In this document: piece after piece, positions 1 to 11,571 of the stretch
How positions within the stretch are numbered: position 1 is the first letter of the stretch
How the letters are laid out: each line of letters starts with the position of its first letter
Origin: Siphonodentalium dalli
Taxonomy: Eukaryota; Mollusca; Scaphopoda; Gadilida; Siphonodentaliidae
Assembly (NCBI GenBank): GCA_032622095.1
Contig: CP136065.1
Location: forward strand, 19,148,134 to 19,212,133
Direction: 5' to 3'
Length of the DNA: 64,000 bases
Position numbers and translations under genes: made by a program
Notes under the pieces: generated by a model
What the model saw: the letters and a program-made list of their open reading frames with translations, nothing else
What the model was told of the DNA's origin: nothing
Database searches by the model: none

Positions 1-288
1 GTCTTTTGTTACTGTTTTCTTGATATGGAAATAATAAAGAGCGTTTATATATAAGTTGTGTGTGATTAACCAATAGAATTGCGCTGTGTTATGTACACAG
101 AAGCAAAACTTCTGTAACACGAGCAGGCTCTTGTTTACGTTCACCATCGTACGTCTTGACGACAATATACATTTACGCGCTGATTATGTTTGGCATATGA
201 ACAAAACTATATATATTTTAATATTCCTTCTGTTGATGGCGATTTGAACAAATATGAATATTTGTGCAACGAACGCCGCCCGTGCTTG
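1..288 (-). mobile_element. Truncated TTAA MITE, family B
   Basis: The sequence is the reverse complement of the element amplified at 52-64 kb: it shares the AAAGAGCGTTTATAT, AGAAGCAAAACTTCTGTAAC and GATTAACCAATA blocks in the same order. It ends in the family terminus (reverse complement of AGCACGGGCGGCGTTCG) followed by TTAA at 289-292. The other end lies beyond the window edge. It is a solitary, diverged copy about 52 kb from the array, so the element existed as a dispersed MITE as well as an array component. Confidence 0.75.
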
Positions 289-299
289 TTAATATATTA

Positions 300-545
300 G
301 CTGAAATAAATTTCAGGACAGAAAGAAAACCCAAGCATGTTCTCCCGTAAATCAGCACGTTGTAGACTTGTAATATGTTTTGTTTTATAGGTTTATAGTC
401 GGCTTATAACGAATGCAAAATGAGAATGTTTAGTGCCATTATCGACTCACCATGCCGTATTATAAGTTCATTATGCATGGGCAGAAAATAACACGAATAA
501 ACCAACTCACGACTCACCAGATGTACGCTGTGTAAAATGTGTTTT
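300..545 (+). repeat. Foldback family G, single diverged arm
   Basis: It opens with a TGTTCTCCCG-type terminus and contains the family words ATTATCGACTCA, AACCAACTCACGACTC and TGTGTTTTCACTGTG. These recur at 23.5-24.4, 28.1-28.4, 45.9-46.3 and 47.4-47.6 kb. No open frame is present. Confidence 0.6.
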
Positions 546-572
546 CACTGTGTCTATATCTATATTTGCGAA

Positions 573-602
<30 letters not shown>
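573..602. repeat. (TGTC)n microsatellite
   Basis: About 7.5 perfect TGTC units. It sits at the edge of the degenerate tandem block that follows. On the minus strand it reads (GACA)n, the usual position of a simple-repeat tail at a LINE 3' end. Confidence 0.95.
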
Positions 603-603
<1 letters not shown>

Positions 604-2096
604 GTTCTATAGAAATTCACAGGGGACCATCTAGATGATGCCAAAGGGGTCTACTAGGAGTAGCTTTTTACGAGAAAGATAATGGTCGGGGTTAGAATTT
701 TCTAAAGTGACACCGTAGTTGTCAGGGGCAGAAAAGGGGGAGGGGCAAAAATTGTCGCCGATTGCCACCAAACTTATATATAATAATCCCCATGATATGA
801 GGAATCTAATGGTGTGGTTTAAATATGGCAAAAGTCGCGCCGTTCGCGTCAGGGGTTCCCGGAAGAGGGAGGGGCAGATTTTTTTCTGTCGCCGATTTCC
901 ACCAAACTTATATATAATCATCCCCATGATATGAAAAAACCAACGGTGTGGTTTAAAAGTGGCGTCGTTCGAGTCAGGGATGCACGGAAGGGGAGAGGGG
1001 TACCAAAATTGAAAAACAAATTTTAGCGCCGATCTCCACCAAATTGATATTCTTCTTCATGATATAAGGGATATAATTGTGCGATTTAACAACACCAAAC
1101 CCATGATATGAAAAAACCAACGGTGTGGTTTAAAGTGGCGTCGTTCGAGTCAGGGATGCACGGAAGGGGAGAGGGGCACCAAAATTGAAAAACTAATTTT
1201 AGCGCCGATCTCCACCAAATTGATATATATTCTTCTTCATTATACAAGAAATCAAATTGTGCGCTTTAACAACGCCAAATTGTTGTCTTTTGGTTGAGAG
1301 ATTGGGAGGGGGTGGGCACTAAATTTGATAATAATTGGTTAAGTCGCCGATTGCCACCACACTTATAGAAAATCATCCCCATGGTATGAGGAGTCTAATG
1401 GTGTTGCTTATATATTTCAAATGTGGCCTCATTCGAGTCAGGGTTGCATTGAAAGGGACAGGGGCACCAAAATTGATGCACAATTTGTTTGCGCCAATTT
1501 CCACCAAATTGATACACGATCTTATCCAAGATACGAGGAATCTAATCGTGTGATTTAAAGACGCCATAGTGGTGCTGTTTGTTTGAGAGATGGGGGGGGT
1601 GTGGATTGGCACCAAATTTGATATAAAAAAATTGTTTGGTCGCCGATTATCACCAAACTTATAAACAACCATCTCCATGATATCAGGAGTATAATCGTGT
1701 GGTTTAAGGATGTCATAAGTTCGGCCATTCGAGTCAGTGGTGTATAGAGATGAGAGGGACACAACAAATTATAACGATATGTTTAGTGCCGATTTCCACC
1801 AGATTGATACATATTCTTCTCTGTGATACGAGGAATCTTATCGTGTCGTTTAGATACACCAAATTTGTGCCCTATGGGTGAGAGATATGGGGACCTTAAA
1901 TTTGATATGAATTTGCATACTCGCCAATTTTCACCAATTTCATATATATGCATCTCTAATCTCTAATCAGTCTTAGTGTGTGCAGCTTTAGACTGAAATG
2001 GGGACGGGAGGGTCACTAAGACTGATACAAAATAGTTTTAGTGCTAATTACCATAACGTTCAGACACGTTCTTCTCAAATGATACAAGAAATCAAA
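603..2096 (-). repeat. Degenerate ~150-bp tandem repeat, block 1
   Basis: Repeated variants of the words GCCGATTTCCACCAAA, TTATATATAATCATCCCCATGATATGA and AATCTAATGGTGTGGTTTAAA appear roughly every 130-180 bp. On the minus strand each unit reads like AAGTTTGGTGGAAATCGGCGA, a motif style common in 3' UTRs of invertebrate non-LTR elements. A local duplication (about 917-1,048 repeated near 1,094-1,224, offset about 177 bp) is much more similar than the rest. Short open frames here are shadows. Assignment to a retrotransposon tail is inference. Confidence 0.7.
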
Positions 2097-2103
2097 TCGT
2101 GCT

Positions 2104-2620
2104 GTCTGTATGTCTGTCTGTCTGTCTGTCTGCGTGCGTTCTATATATAACTTCACGCGGTACAATCGAGATGGCACCAAGGCTTTCTAAGAGGGGTAAC
2201 TGTTTACAAGGAAGATAACCGTGCGGGTGAAAAGTTTCTAAAATGACGCTGTTGGTGTCAGGGGAAGAAAAGGGGGAGGTCGGCAAAATTAAAAATATAT
2301 CGTGAAATAGTTTTGTCGCCGATTTCCACCAAACGAATACATAATCACCTTCGCAACATGGCGTTGTTCGAGTCAACGTTGCATCAACAATTGATTTAAT
2401 AAACTGTTTTTAGTCCAGATTTCCACCAAACTGATATATTATTCTTCTCTATGATACGAGGAATATCATCGTGTGATTTAAAGACGTCAAATTGCTGTCG
2501 GTTGGGTGAGAGATATGGGTCATAACTATTCTCAGAATTTGTTTAGTTGCTGATTACCACCAAACATATATATAATCATCGGCAGTATATTATGCATCCG
2601 TGAGTCTAATGGGAGTGGTT
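2104..2620 (-). repeat. Degenerate ~150-bp tandem repeat, block 2
   Basis: This is a second, head-to-tail copy of the start of block 1. A TGTC microsatellite (about 2,104-2,133) is followed by a GTTCTATA junction and a diverged version of the same lead sequence (ACCAAGGCTTTCTAAGAGGGG against CCAAAGGGGTCTACTAGGAG), then GCCGATTTCCACCAAAC units. The repetition of tail plus lead indicates two tandem insertions or a tandem duplication of one element end. Confidence 0.65.
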
Positions 2621-3839
2621 TAAATATGTCAAAAGAGGCAAACGCTGGTACAAATTTATTTGGCACCAATTTCCACCGAATTCATGCAGGTTTTTCTCTA
2701 ATAATATACCATGAATTAAATCACATTTGGTGTTGTTTGCGTCGCGGGTGGCGAGTGGATATGCACTATCATTGATAAGATTGCTATTCGCCTTTATCCA
2801 CATATAAGTTATATACAGTCACCCAGGCCATCTCCATATCATTTTAAGTAGTTTTGGTCGTTCACATTTCACAATCCCGACATATGGTGACCCACTTAAA
2901 TCACTTGAACAATTATATCTTCTTAACGGTCATAGTTATATGGGAATAGCAATCAGGGCATTCACAAAATGAGCTAGCAAAAAGAGATACATAGAAGAAG
3001 CATTAAACGTATATTTATCATTCTATTGAAGAGATACATATATTCGTGCAAACTGAGAGACCCCGAACCGTCAGATGATTGTATATATATTATAACAAAA
3101 TTGAGTCTGTTCCATTCAATACAGTTTTCACAAAAAAGTTACAATTTGTCAAGAGATATGGAAGGCCTGTTCAAAAATAGTGGTCACAGTGTGCAGTCAA
3201 ATATAGTTTCTTCTGATATACAAGAAAATGCAGTTAGTAGCATAATACTTTTCAGGATCGTCCCAATACTGTACATCTGACAAGGGTTTTATAACAGACT
3301 CCTCGACTGACATAAGCAACTCAAAATCTCGCTCTCTGCCTGGCACATGTAGCTAATATTTATGCGCATCAACATTTCGTTTAAACTGAGAATATTTAGC
3401 CAATATATAGCACCATGAACAGAGGAGCATCTGGAAATTTCTTTGAAACATCTGTATTTTCATCGAGATAGCCAGGTGTCCTCGAGAACTTAGTCCAACC
3501 CACTAAATTGATTGATATATCTCAATATTTAAAACCCAATTATCATCTTTTATCGAACTAATGTGTTTATGATGTTCATGTATCATATAACGTCTAATGT
3601 ATACGCAGTTGTAAATAAATACATACTTCATTATTGTTGGAATGGATTAATCGCGACAAACAGAATGACAATTGACAAGGTGAGCCACTACTTATATCCC
3701 ATGACTGTTATAATCATGTTTTATGATGCTATTTGAATATACAATTTATGAGAAAACGTATAACACTTTTAAGCAAGAGCATTCTCTATCCCCAACAAAT
3801 ATCCACAGCATACAGATGGTTTCTCATCGCATTAACCTG
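2621..3839. other. AT-rich intergenic stretch
   Basis: No gene, RNA or clear repeat recognised. The longest open frame (3,026-3,280, + strand) has no recognisable domain and is compatible with chance. Confidence 0.6.
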
Positions 3840-4145
3840 GGCAACGCCGGGTACCCATATAAAAATGTACCTGGGTAAATATTGGTGTTTACCTAGGTAT
3901 ACCCCGGTACATATAGGTTTTACCCTGGTTCCACCCAGGTCACACCCAGGTTACACCCAGGTAAATCAGGGATTTATATAGATTTACCCAGGTGTTTTCG
4001 ATATATGTTAGGTATAAACCCCAGTTTACCCGGGTTTTTACGGATTTACACCCAGGTATTTACACCAGGTATTTACACCCAGGTATTTACACCAGGGTTT
4101 CGCCCAGGTATTTACTACAGTGTTCACCCGGATATATACACCTGT
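3840..4145 (+). repeat. ACCCAGGT minisatellite, irregular
   Basis: Irregular direct repeats of ACCCAGGTATTTAC, ACCCAGGTTACACCC and related words, about 12-26 bp apart. The same ACCCAGGT core builds the larger array at 17.3-18.15 kb. Open frames across it are products of the periodicity. Confidence 0.85.
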
Positions 4146-4174
4146 GGTATTTTGTTAAACTGTATAATCTGCAT

Positions 4175-6003
4175 TGAAGTCACATTATTAACCCTTTCTA
4201 TATTACAGCACCATTGGCGTGTAGTTACCTTATTAACCATTCTATATTAAATCATTAATTGACAGGTAGTTACCTTATTAATCCTTTCTATACTAAGTAA
4301 CATTGGTGAGTAGTTACATTATTAACCCTTTCTATATTAAAGCACCATTGATGTGAAGTTACCTTATTAACCCTTTCTTTATTAAAGCATCATTGACGCG
4401 TAGTTACCTTATTAACCCTTTCTATATTAAAATATCATTGATGTGTAGTTACAATGTTAACCCTTTCTATAGTATAGCATCATTGACGGGTAGTTGGCTC
4501 CTTAACTCTGTATATATCAAAGTATCATTGTCGTATATAGTTACCTTATTAACCCTTTCTATACTAAGTACCGTTGGCGTGTAGTTACCTTATTAACCCT
4601 TTCTATATTAAAGCATTAATTGACAGGTAGTTACCTTATTAACCCTTTCTATACTAAGTATCATTGGTGAGTAGTTGCATTATTAACCCTTTCTATATTA
4701 AAGCGCCATTGGCGGGTAGTTACCTTATTAACCATTTATGTATTAAAGCATCATTGACGTGTAGTTACCTTATTATAACCCTCTCTATATTAAAGCATCA
4801 TTATTGCTGGGTAGTTATCTTATTAACCCGTTCTATACTAAGTATCATTGGTGAGTAGTTACAGTATTAACCCTTTCTATATTAAAGCATCATTGACGTG
4901 AAGTTACCTTATTAACCATTTCTGTATTAAAGCAGCATTGACATGTAGTTACCTTATTAGCCCTTTCTTTATTAAAATATCATTGACGTGTAGTTACCAT
5001 GTTAACCCTTTCTATATTAAAGCATCGTTGACGGGTAGTTGCCTAATTAACCCTCTATATACTAAAGTATCATTGTCGTGTAGTTACCTTACCAACCCTT
5101 TCTATACTAAGTATCATTGGCGTGTAGTTACCTTATTAACCTTTTCTATATTAAAGCATTAATTGACAGGTAGTTACATTAAACAACCCTTTCTATACTA
5201 AGTATCATTGGTGAGTAGTTACATTATAAACCATTTCTATATTAAAGCGCCATTGGCGGGTAATTACCTTATTAACCATTTTTGTATCAAAGCATCATTG
5301 ACGTGCAGTTACCATATTATAACACTTTCTATATTAAAGCATCATTGACTGATAGTTACCATATTAACCCTTTCTATATTAAAGCACCATTGGCGTGTAA
5401 TTAGCTTATTAACCCTTTCTACGTTGAAGCAATAATTGACAGGCAGTTACCTTATTAACCCTTTTTATAATGAGTATCATTGGTGATTAGTTACATTATT
5501 AACCCTTTCTACAATAAAGCATCATTGACATGTAGTTATCATAGTAGCCAGTTATATATTAAAGCATCATGGACGGTAGTTACCATATTAACCCTTTCTA
5601 TATTAAAGCACCATTGGCGTGTAATTACCATATTAACCCTTTCTATATTAAAACATCATTGACGTGTAGTTACCCTATTAGCCCTTTCTATATTTAAGCA
5701 TCATTGACGTGTAGAACTTTATCTTATTAACCCTTTCTTTATTAAAGCATCATTGACATGTAGTTACCTTAGTAACAATTTCTACACTAAAGCATTATTG
5801 ACGGGTAGTTACCTTATTAACCCTTTCTATATTAAAGCATCATTGACAAGAAGTTATTAACCTTCTATAATAAGTATCATTGTCGTGTAGTTAGTTACCT
5901 TATAAAACCTTTCTATATTAAGACGTCGATCATTGACGGGTAGTTGTTACCTTATTAATCATTTATGTATTCAAGCATCATTGACGAGTAGTTACCTTAT
6001 TAC
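4175..6003 (+). repeat. 45-bp satellite array (about 40 copies)
   Basis: The consensus unit starts TTAACCCTTTCTATATT, continues AAAGCATCATTGACGTG and ends TAGTTACCTTA. Units differ by point changes and 1-6-bp indels and show short-range higher-order similarity (for example a GTGAGTAGTTACATTATTAA variant at about 4,310, 4,670, 4,853 and 5,212). The unit matches the left terminus of the hairpin element at 19,228 and 22,478, suggesting a transposon-end origin. Short open frames of 60-80 residues are shadows. Confidence 0.93.
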
Positions 6004-6723
6004 TTGAAGTTTATTATGACAGTATGACAATACACTACCCCGGACAAATGAAGCAATATCATACTTTATCTAACAGCCTAGCTATAATTAGTGAACATTA
6101 AACTGACAAACAGACAATTTTCAGGGCCATTATTTAATATTAAAGGGATACAAAATAAAGAGATTTCTAATTATCAGTAAGAATTATTCTCTAAGTGATA
6201 CTTATTATTTCAAATAAATGATTGCATATACTATAGTAGACCATATACCAACAGGAAAATATTAGTGAATACAATTATTGTGTTTCAAAATTCGTTTCGT
6301 TTCGTTTCTGCAGCCAAATTACAATCTTAACTTTTAGTTATCGTTCTTCAAAATGAAGCGCGGATTATTCCTTGTGGTATTTTGAGTTAATTTTGTCGCG
6401 AATCAACGCGGATTGACAGAAGGAAATGGTGTATTGGCTACAAACGGATAAACTGTGGACTTATATATAAGATTCGCCGATTTCTCCCCATGGATGTGCG
6501 CAAATATCGAAAAAGACTGAATTTCATGTGACAAAAAATATTTCAATTCCCGGAACAGTAAGAATTAAGCTACGATAACGAAACGGATCAACTATAGTAT
6601 TGAACAGTACCTCAGCTACCTGGCCATAACCAGAATATTTTCTCAAAATTGAATTTGTGGTACCGGTACAATCATGATGTAGTGCCAGTGGCCTGCTCAT
6701 AATGCACCTGTCCAGAAGAAGAA
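6004..6723. other. AT-rich intergenic stretch
   Basis: Nothing recognisable. The short duplicated TTTCGTTTCG (about 6,295-6,308) is the only local repeat noticed. Confidence 0.6.
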
Positions 6724-7242
6724 GAATTGAGAAGTTTGAAGATCATGGACTACGCAGACACCATCTGGGACCCCTACCAACAAAATCACATCGACAAGCT
6801 GGAAAGAATCCAGCGTAGAGCAGCCCGTTTCATTAAAAGAGACTATAAGAGCAAAGAAGATGGATATATGACCAAGATCCTCTACGAGCTAGATTTACCA
6901 ACATTGCAGAAACGGCGGAAAATAAATCAGCTGGGATTCATGAGTAAGGTGGTGGGTGGATTGGTCCCGGCTATACCACCTAATCAATACTTTACACCCG
7001 AAACAAGGCGTCTTAGATCGCAGAGCAAAGTTCTGACAGGCTACGTCACCAGCCAAATTCCTCGGCACCTAATTTAAAGGAACAACAGTCAGTGCTACGA
7101 GGCTATACCATACGTGTCAGCTCAGTTCGCTAATTCCACATTTGTTCGAACTATATGCGACTGGAATCAGCTGGAGGAATCCTTAATCCTACAACAACAG
7201 CCTGTGGATTCCTTCAAGAGTGCGCTGAAGGAAAAGATCTGA
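6724..7242 (+). pseudogene. LINE ORF2 C-terminal fragment, CR1/Jockey-like
   Basis: The translation carries the region downstream of the reverse-transcriptase core typical of CR1/Jockey-group LINEs: YADTIWDPY, then LERIQRRAARFI about ten residues later, then a PTLQKRRKINQLGFMSKVV block and a terminal DWNQLEE-xxx-SFKSALKEKI block. The frame is interrupted by an in-frame TAA at 7,075-7,077 and resumes immediately in the same frame to a TGA at 7,240-7,242. The catalytic FADD-containing palm, endonuclease and ORF1 are all missing, so this is a 5'-truncated dead copy. The ATG at 6,727 is internal and not a real start. Clade placement (CR1 versus Jockey) is uncertain; LINE identity is firm. Confidence 0.9.
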
Positions 7243-7315
7243 GACTCTCTCGCCCGCTGCGAAATTACCATAATTGGGATCTGCAGCGTAACCATTCAGA
7301 TTCAGATTGATCCAT
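7243..7315 (+). mobile_element. LINE 3' end with ATTCAG tail
   Basis: Short sequence after the ORF remnant ending in ATTCAGATTCAGATTGATCC. A short hexamer repeat at the 3' terminus is typical of CR1-like insertions. No target duplication could be checked because the 5' junction is unclear. Confidence 0.55.
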
Positions 7316-7495
7316 GATAGTAAGGGGTCAGTACATGTAGTAAGTACTGATAGTGATAAGCCTGCTGTACAATAATACTACTTTTGCTGTTTTACTGGTC
7401 TTAACTGAGTACTGTGTCAATGTGACATTGTTAATTCAGTTCCACTCTAATGTACATTAACTGGCAATGATGCATCTGACGCTATTAAAGGCACC

Positions 7496-7700
7496 GGTAA
7501 TCCCTAAATACCAGGAGGACGCGGCATAGAAACTTGGTACAACAGTTGTTACACGACAAAGAAAATTATCAACAAGCTTAGTGAGCGTCATCATCAAAAT
7601 TGCAAATTAAAACACGGCAATGGTAAATTGGTAATCCCTACATACCAGGAGGACGAGGCATTGAAACTTGGGACAACAGTTGTTACACGGCAAAGAAATT
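7496..7700 (+). repeat. Direct repeat pair, ~70 bp, offset ~134 bp
   Basis: GGTAATCCCTAAATACCAGG to CAACAGTTGTTACACG at 7,496-7,564 recurs with few changes at 7,630-7,700. Function not recognised; it may be part of an unidentified repeat 3' region. Confidence 0.75.
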
Positions 7701-8009
7701 TAAAACACACTGTGCACAGATGAATGTTTATACATGTACTGTGCAGTCGAGATCACCTGGACTACAAATATTTAAGGATTATACTATTGGATGAGTAGAT
7801 GCGTGACTGATAAAAGAATTAGAGACTCCATATTTACTCGGAAGATAACAGTATACGATGCCATACAGTTGTTCCATAACACCTCAACCTTTGGTGGATA
7901 TAACAGTATTAAAACTAATGAAAATGATGAAAGCCAGACTCAACATCAAGACAACATGTGCATGCATAAGTGACGGTTCAATGATTTTGACTCCATCAGA
8001 TGATATTTA

Positions 8010-8387
8010 AGCGACACCAATTTTTAAGTCTGGTTTACGATGTGGGGAGAAAAAAAGTAGATGCAGGAGGGAAAAAAATAAAAATAAAAAAGATTGTCCC
8101 CCCAATTTATATCAAGTAAATCGTGGAATTTTACATAAATTTTACAAAAATTGTGAAAAAATGTTTTTGAATGAAATTCTGTTCAAACCAAACAAGACAT
8201 ATCTTGTCATGAAATACATGAAAATATGGATCTGTAAATGATCATAAGCAGAACCGGATGCGACAGCACATGAAAATCAGTACGCGTGTAAAATATTTTG
8301 GGACAAAAAAAGTTAATTTTTTTTTCATGAAATGGAAACAAAGTTGTAGGAGGTGTTCGTAAACCAGACTTAAAAATTGGTGTCGCC
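8010..8387 (+). mobile_element. Harbinger-like MITE, copy 1 (TSD TTA)
   Basis: The terminal inverted repeats start with GGCGACACCAATTTTTAAG (first G mutated to A on the left) and extend through GGTTTACGA, about 30 bp. The copy is flanked by TTA at 8,007-8,009 and 8,388-8,390. An almost full-length relative in opposite orientation lies at 15,350-15,738. A 3-bp TWA duplication with GG-starting ends is characteristic of PIF/Harbinger MITEs. There is no coding capacity. Confidence 0.85.
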
Positions 8388-8573
8388 TTAGGCTCATGTT
8401 AACACAGGATCACATATTCTCAAAATAATTGTCTCCCTCAAGTTGGCCTCAACCATACTAGTATTTATATTTGATAGAACCTCAGTGAGACCATGTTGAA
8501 AATTACCATCAATGCAGTTCCAGTGTTGACGCAACGCGGTCATGTTACTTCAAACCAGTTGCAATGTTCCTTA

Positions 8574-9272
8574 GGCCAAAGAAAAAAGATACTATGTTTC
8601 CGTACATCGACCGACCCTAAAAATAACCCGCCGACCCTAAACTTTTTATTGATATTTTGAGAAAAAGTCAAAATTTTTGCAATTTTAATTTCCTGAGAGT
8701 GGATCTCCTGCCTGCTTTATGTCTTGTTTGGGACTTATGGAACACTATCAACAGACATGGTGGGTGTGTATCTGTATATATACATGTAAAGAGGTTATCA
8801 CTGCATATATTAGGGGTATACATGTACTAGTAGCTACTGTTTCCAAAAACCAGGCATGCTCGGTGGGTGTACTGGCTACCCCCAGACAATGGGATGTAAT
8901 CGTCACAATACATGTACGGTATAATGGCGGTATTATTGGTAAAATTCTTATAAAAAGTTAGTGACATCAATTTTGTACCAAGTTTATAGCCAAATTTATG
9001 AAAATGTGGTATTAGATATAATAAAAAACATACGTAAGCATGAAGTAAGTTTGATTTTTTATCAATCTTAATGTATATTTCCACTGTGTTGATCAAGTAA
9101 TACTTTCCCCATGGCACTGGTTGGCATTTTATGTCACTTTGGTCGAGGTAGTTCAATATTTCTGCAGCTGGATAAAAAATATCAAAATAAAATAAAATAA
9201 AAAAAATTCCCTACCTACCTACTAGTACCCTAAATTTTTTTACCGGAAACATACAATCTTTTTTCTTTGGCC
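8574..9272. mobile_element. MITE with GGCCAAAG inverted repeats (699 bp)
   Basis: The ends read GGCCAAAGAAAAAAGAT and its inverse, each followed by a TATGTTTCCGG-type block (about 30 bp of TIR with two mismatches). The flanks are TTA on the left and TTTA on the right, so the duplication is imperfect. Subterminal regions carry ACCCTAAA-type repeats. Open frames inside (8,719-8,961 + and 8,827-9,156 -) overlap on opposite strands and have no recognisable domain. Confidence 0.75.
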
Positions 9273-9311
9273 TTTAGCATGGTAATTCGTGAAAATAAAT
9301 GTCAATGCAAC

Positions 9312-10250
9312 TTACTCTCAGGCTCCAAATAAAAGTGCAGGCCCAAATAATAGTGCGGGGGGGGGGAAATTCCATTGAAAGTTAATAAAAGTACAGACCC
9401 AAATAATAGTGCAGGGGGAACTCTGAGCAAAACATCAACTGTGGTTAACCAAATAATTTTTATAGCAGGTTCAGGTATACGAGTCAACATGTAGTACAGG
9501 TACATGTATGTATCATGTGGTGTTTTTTTGGTTTGCCACATACTTGAATATGTACTCTTGAGTGCCTAATGTACGATTATTAAAATCGAGGTAAAATTCC
9601 CACCTGTACGATCGTTATTTGGTCCTGTACGTTTATTAAATTAACCAAAAGAAATAATTCACCAATCTTAAATTGTGTTATTCATATAAGAAATGAACGG
9701 CGGTTTCAATGCGGTCATGGGGTTTTGACCGCGAGAAAAATTCAGCAAACTTCGGGGTTCATGCAGAGTTTGCTGATTTTTTTAACGCGGTCAAAACCCA
9801 TGACCACGTTGAATCCGCCGTTTATTATTTATATTTATATACTTAAATTCATTATGAACTAGGATTGTATGTCTTTCCCATTATTTATTCATCTATTTAA
9901 ACAAACGCATGGAGTTCAGTTCAGACAGTTCGAATCCTTGTTTTTTGGAAAACCAAACATTTTGAGAATCCGTTCATGGAGAACGGAAGAAACGCAATTT
10001 CACAGTAAAGTATAAACATATGACAAAATGTCTTGTTTAGCTAGTAACTAATGTAGACGTGTTGATCATTTTTACATCTGAATCATATAGAAATCTTGAA
10101 TTTGTGCTGATTTAAATTTTCATAGCTTCAAAATATTAATAAACGTGCAGACCCAAATAAGCACTGTGCAGGGGGGGGGGGATTTCCCAAGAAAAATAAT
10201 AAACGTGGATGCAGCTGGTGCATGCATATTTATTTGGAGCCCAAGAGTAA
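9312..10250. mobile_element. Inverted-repeat element with GGCTCCAAATAAA ends
   Basis: The left end TTACTCTCAGGCTCCAAATA is inverted at 10,231-10,250 with two changes. Internally, AATAATAGTGCAGGGGG-type words with runs of G occur twice near the left end and once near the right end (about 10,140-10,180). A separate hairpin sits inside at 9,696-9,822. Superfamily not assigned. Confidence 0.65.
9696..9822. repeat. Strong hairpin (arms ~50 bp)
   Basis: AACGGCGGTTTCAATGCGGT pairs with the inverse at 9,803-9,822; pairing continues through GGGTTTTGACCGCG and CAGCAAACT to a short loop near 9,757. Nested in the element at 9,312-10,250. Confidence 0.85.
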
Positions 10251-11354
10251 AGAGGTGGAGGTGAATGTTACATGTAAGTTGTTATTAACGAAATGGAACG
10301 ATGCCTTTAATAGGTTCCACCAGCAATAAGTCGCGACTTCTTTATATTGGCCTCACAGATTGGTTTTTGTTGGCGTCATGCCTGTCGACCATTATGATGG
10401 CCACATATATTGTCATATAACAGCGATTTACGATCTGTCTTGTTGGCTCATAATATAAATTAAGAAAGTGGCCTTGTGTTCGTTCCTTGCGTAAAAAAAT
10501 ATTTTTTAGTACAAACGTCCTCATTGATTGTGTCCCTCGACTCCTTGTGTAATTGGTCAAGTAACTTACATGTATGTACATGTACAGACCACTCACAAAT
10601 TTCTTAGAAAAGCGACCACATGTTCGAATCTACTTTGCGATTTTGGAGCAACGCATTTGTAAATGCGTTCATATTTTAACACATTTACCTTGATTTATTC
10701 ACAAACAAATGTCTTGATGCAGGCCTTAAAATCCATCAGATTTTTGGCAATAATCAAAATGTTAGTGTTTCACTTTCTACAGGGAATCAAGACTTTTTAC
10801 TAGAATCAAAATGAGAATCATGATTCTCAGATTCTGATTATAAAACAATTAATGTCAACAGTGTTTATTTATGTTTATTCCATTTTGAATGGAAAACTAC
10901 ATCATGAATGTCCGATTCCGAACATATACATGTACACCAGGAGTGGGAAAATAACACAGAATTATTCAGATGTGAATTTAAATTAAACAAAATTATAACT
11001 AAAATTGCAAAATACACTATCGTATCGTTATTTGGGTGTTCATACTAGTATACTTTTTCGGCGCAATGATCGGTAATTTCAATGCGACTGCGATTATTCC
11101 CAATGCAGTGCATTTAATTTAAATGCTGTCATTAAGGCATTTACAAAGTGGCGTGACACAATGCACCCTCAATGCATTTTAAATGCAACAACCGCATTTC
11201 ATTGATCCACGTTGTAAAGGACATTTATTTTTAGAATACATGTATGTACGTGTATATAACCACAAGAATAAAGAACAAATCAACTGTTTTTATTACTTTG
11301 TAAACCTCTGATGTTTCCCATACAGTATACATTTGTATATTATAAACCATGTTA
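10251..11354. other. AT-rich stretch with ATGCATTT-type words
   Basis: No gene recognised. Short palindromes such as ACGCATTTGTAAATGCGT (about 10,653-10,670) and several GCATTT/AAATGC words (11,090-11,210) recur but form no regular array. Confidence 0.5.
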
Positions 11355-11571
11355 CAGTAATTCTAGAGCTAATTAATCGACTCCTTAACTACAGCAGAAT
11401 TATGGGTAACTTTTCAGGATTTAGTCCAAAATATGGCTTGTTGCCATTCATCGGAAAGCTCTCACCGAGAGCTTTCCGATGAATGGCATCAACCCATATT
11501 TCCGACTAAATCCTGAAAAGTTACCCATAATTCTGCTGTAGTTAAGGAGTCGATTAATTAGAGCATTACTG
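11355..11571. mobile_element. Mariner-like palindromic MITE, copy 1
   Basis: Near-perfect full-length palindrome: ends CAGTAATTCTAGAGCTAATT / AATTAGAGCATTACTG, centre near 11,463 at GAGAGCTTTCCGATGAATGG and its inverse. TA dinucleotides flank both ends (11,353-11,354 and 11,572-11,573), and the ends start with CAGT, as expected for Tc1/mariner-derived MITEs. This copy keeps both arms; relatives at 13,070 and 30,987 retain only one copy of the core. Confidence 0.85.

Noticed and set aside
4175-6003. Telomere-like TTAACCC repeats
   Set aside because: The 45-bp unit contains TTAACCC only once, with no TTAGGG/CCCTAA tandem; it is a satellite.
9340-10181. G-runs as possible G-quadruplex regulators
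   Set aside because: Single long G homopolymers do not form the usual four-tract arrangement, and they belong to repeated element ends.
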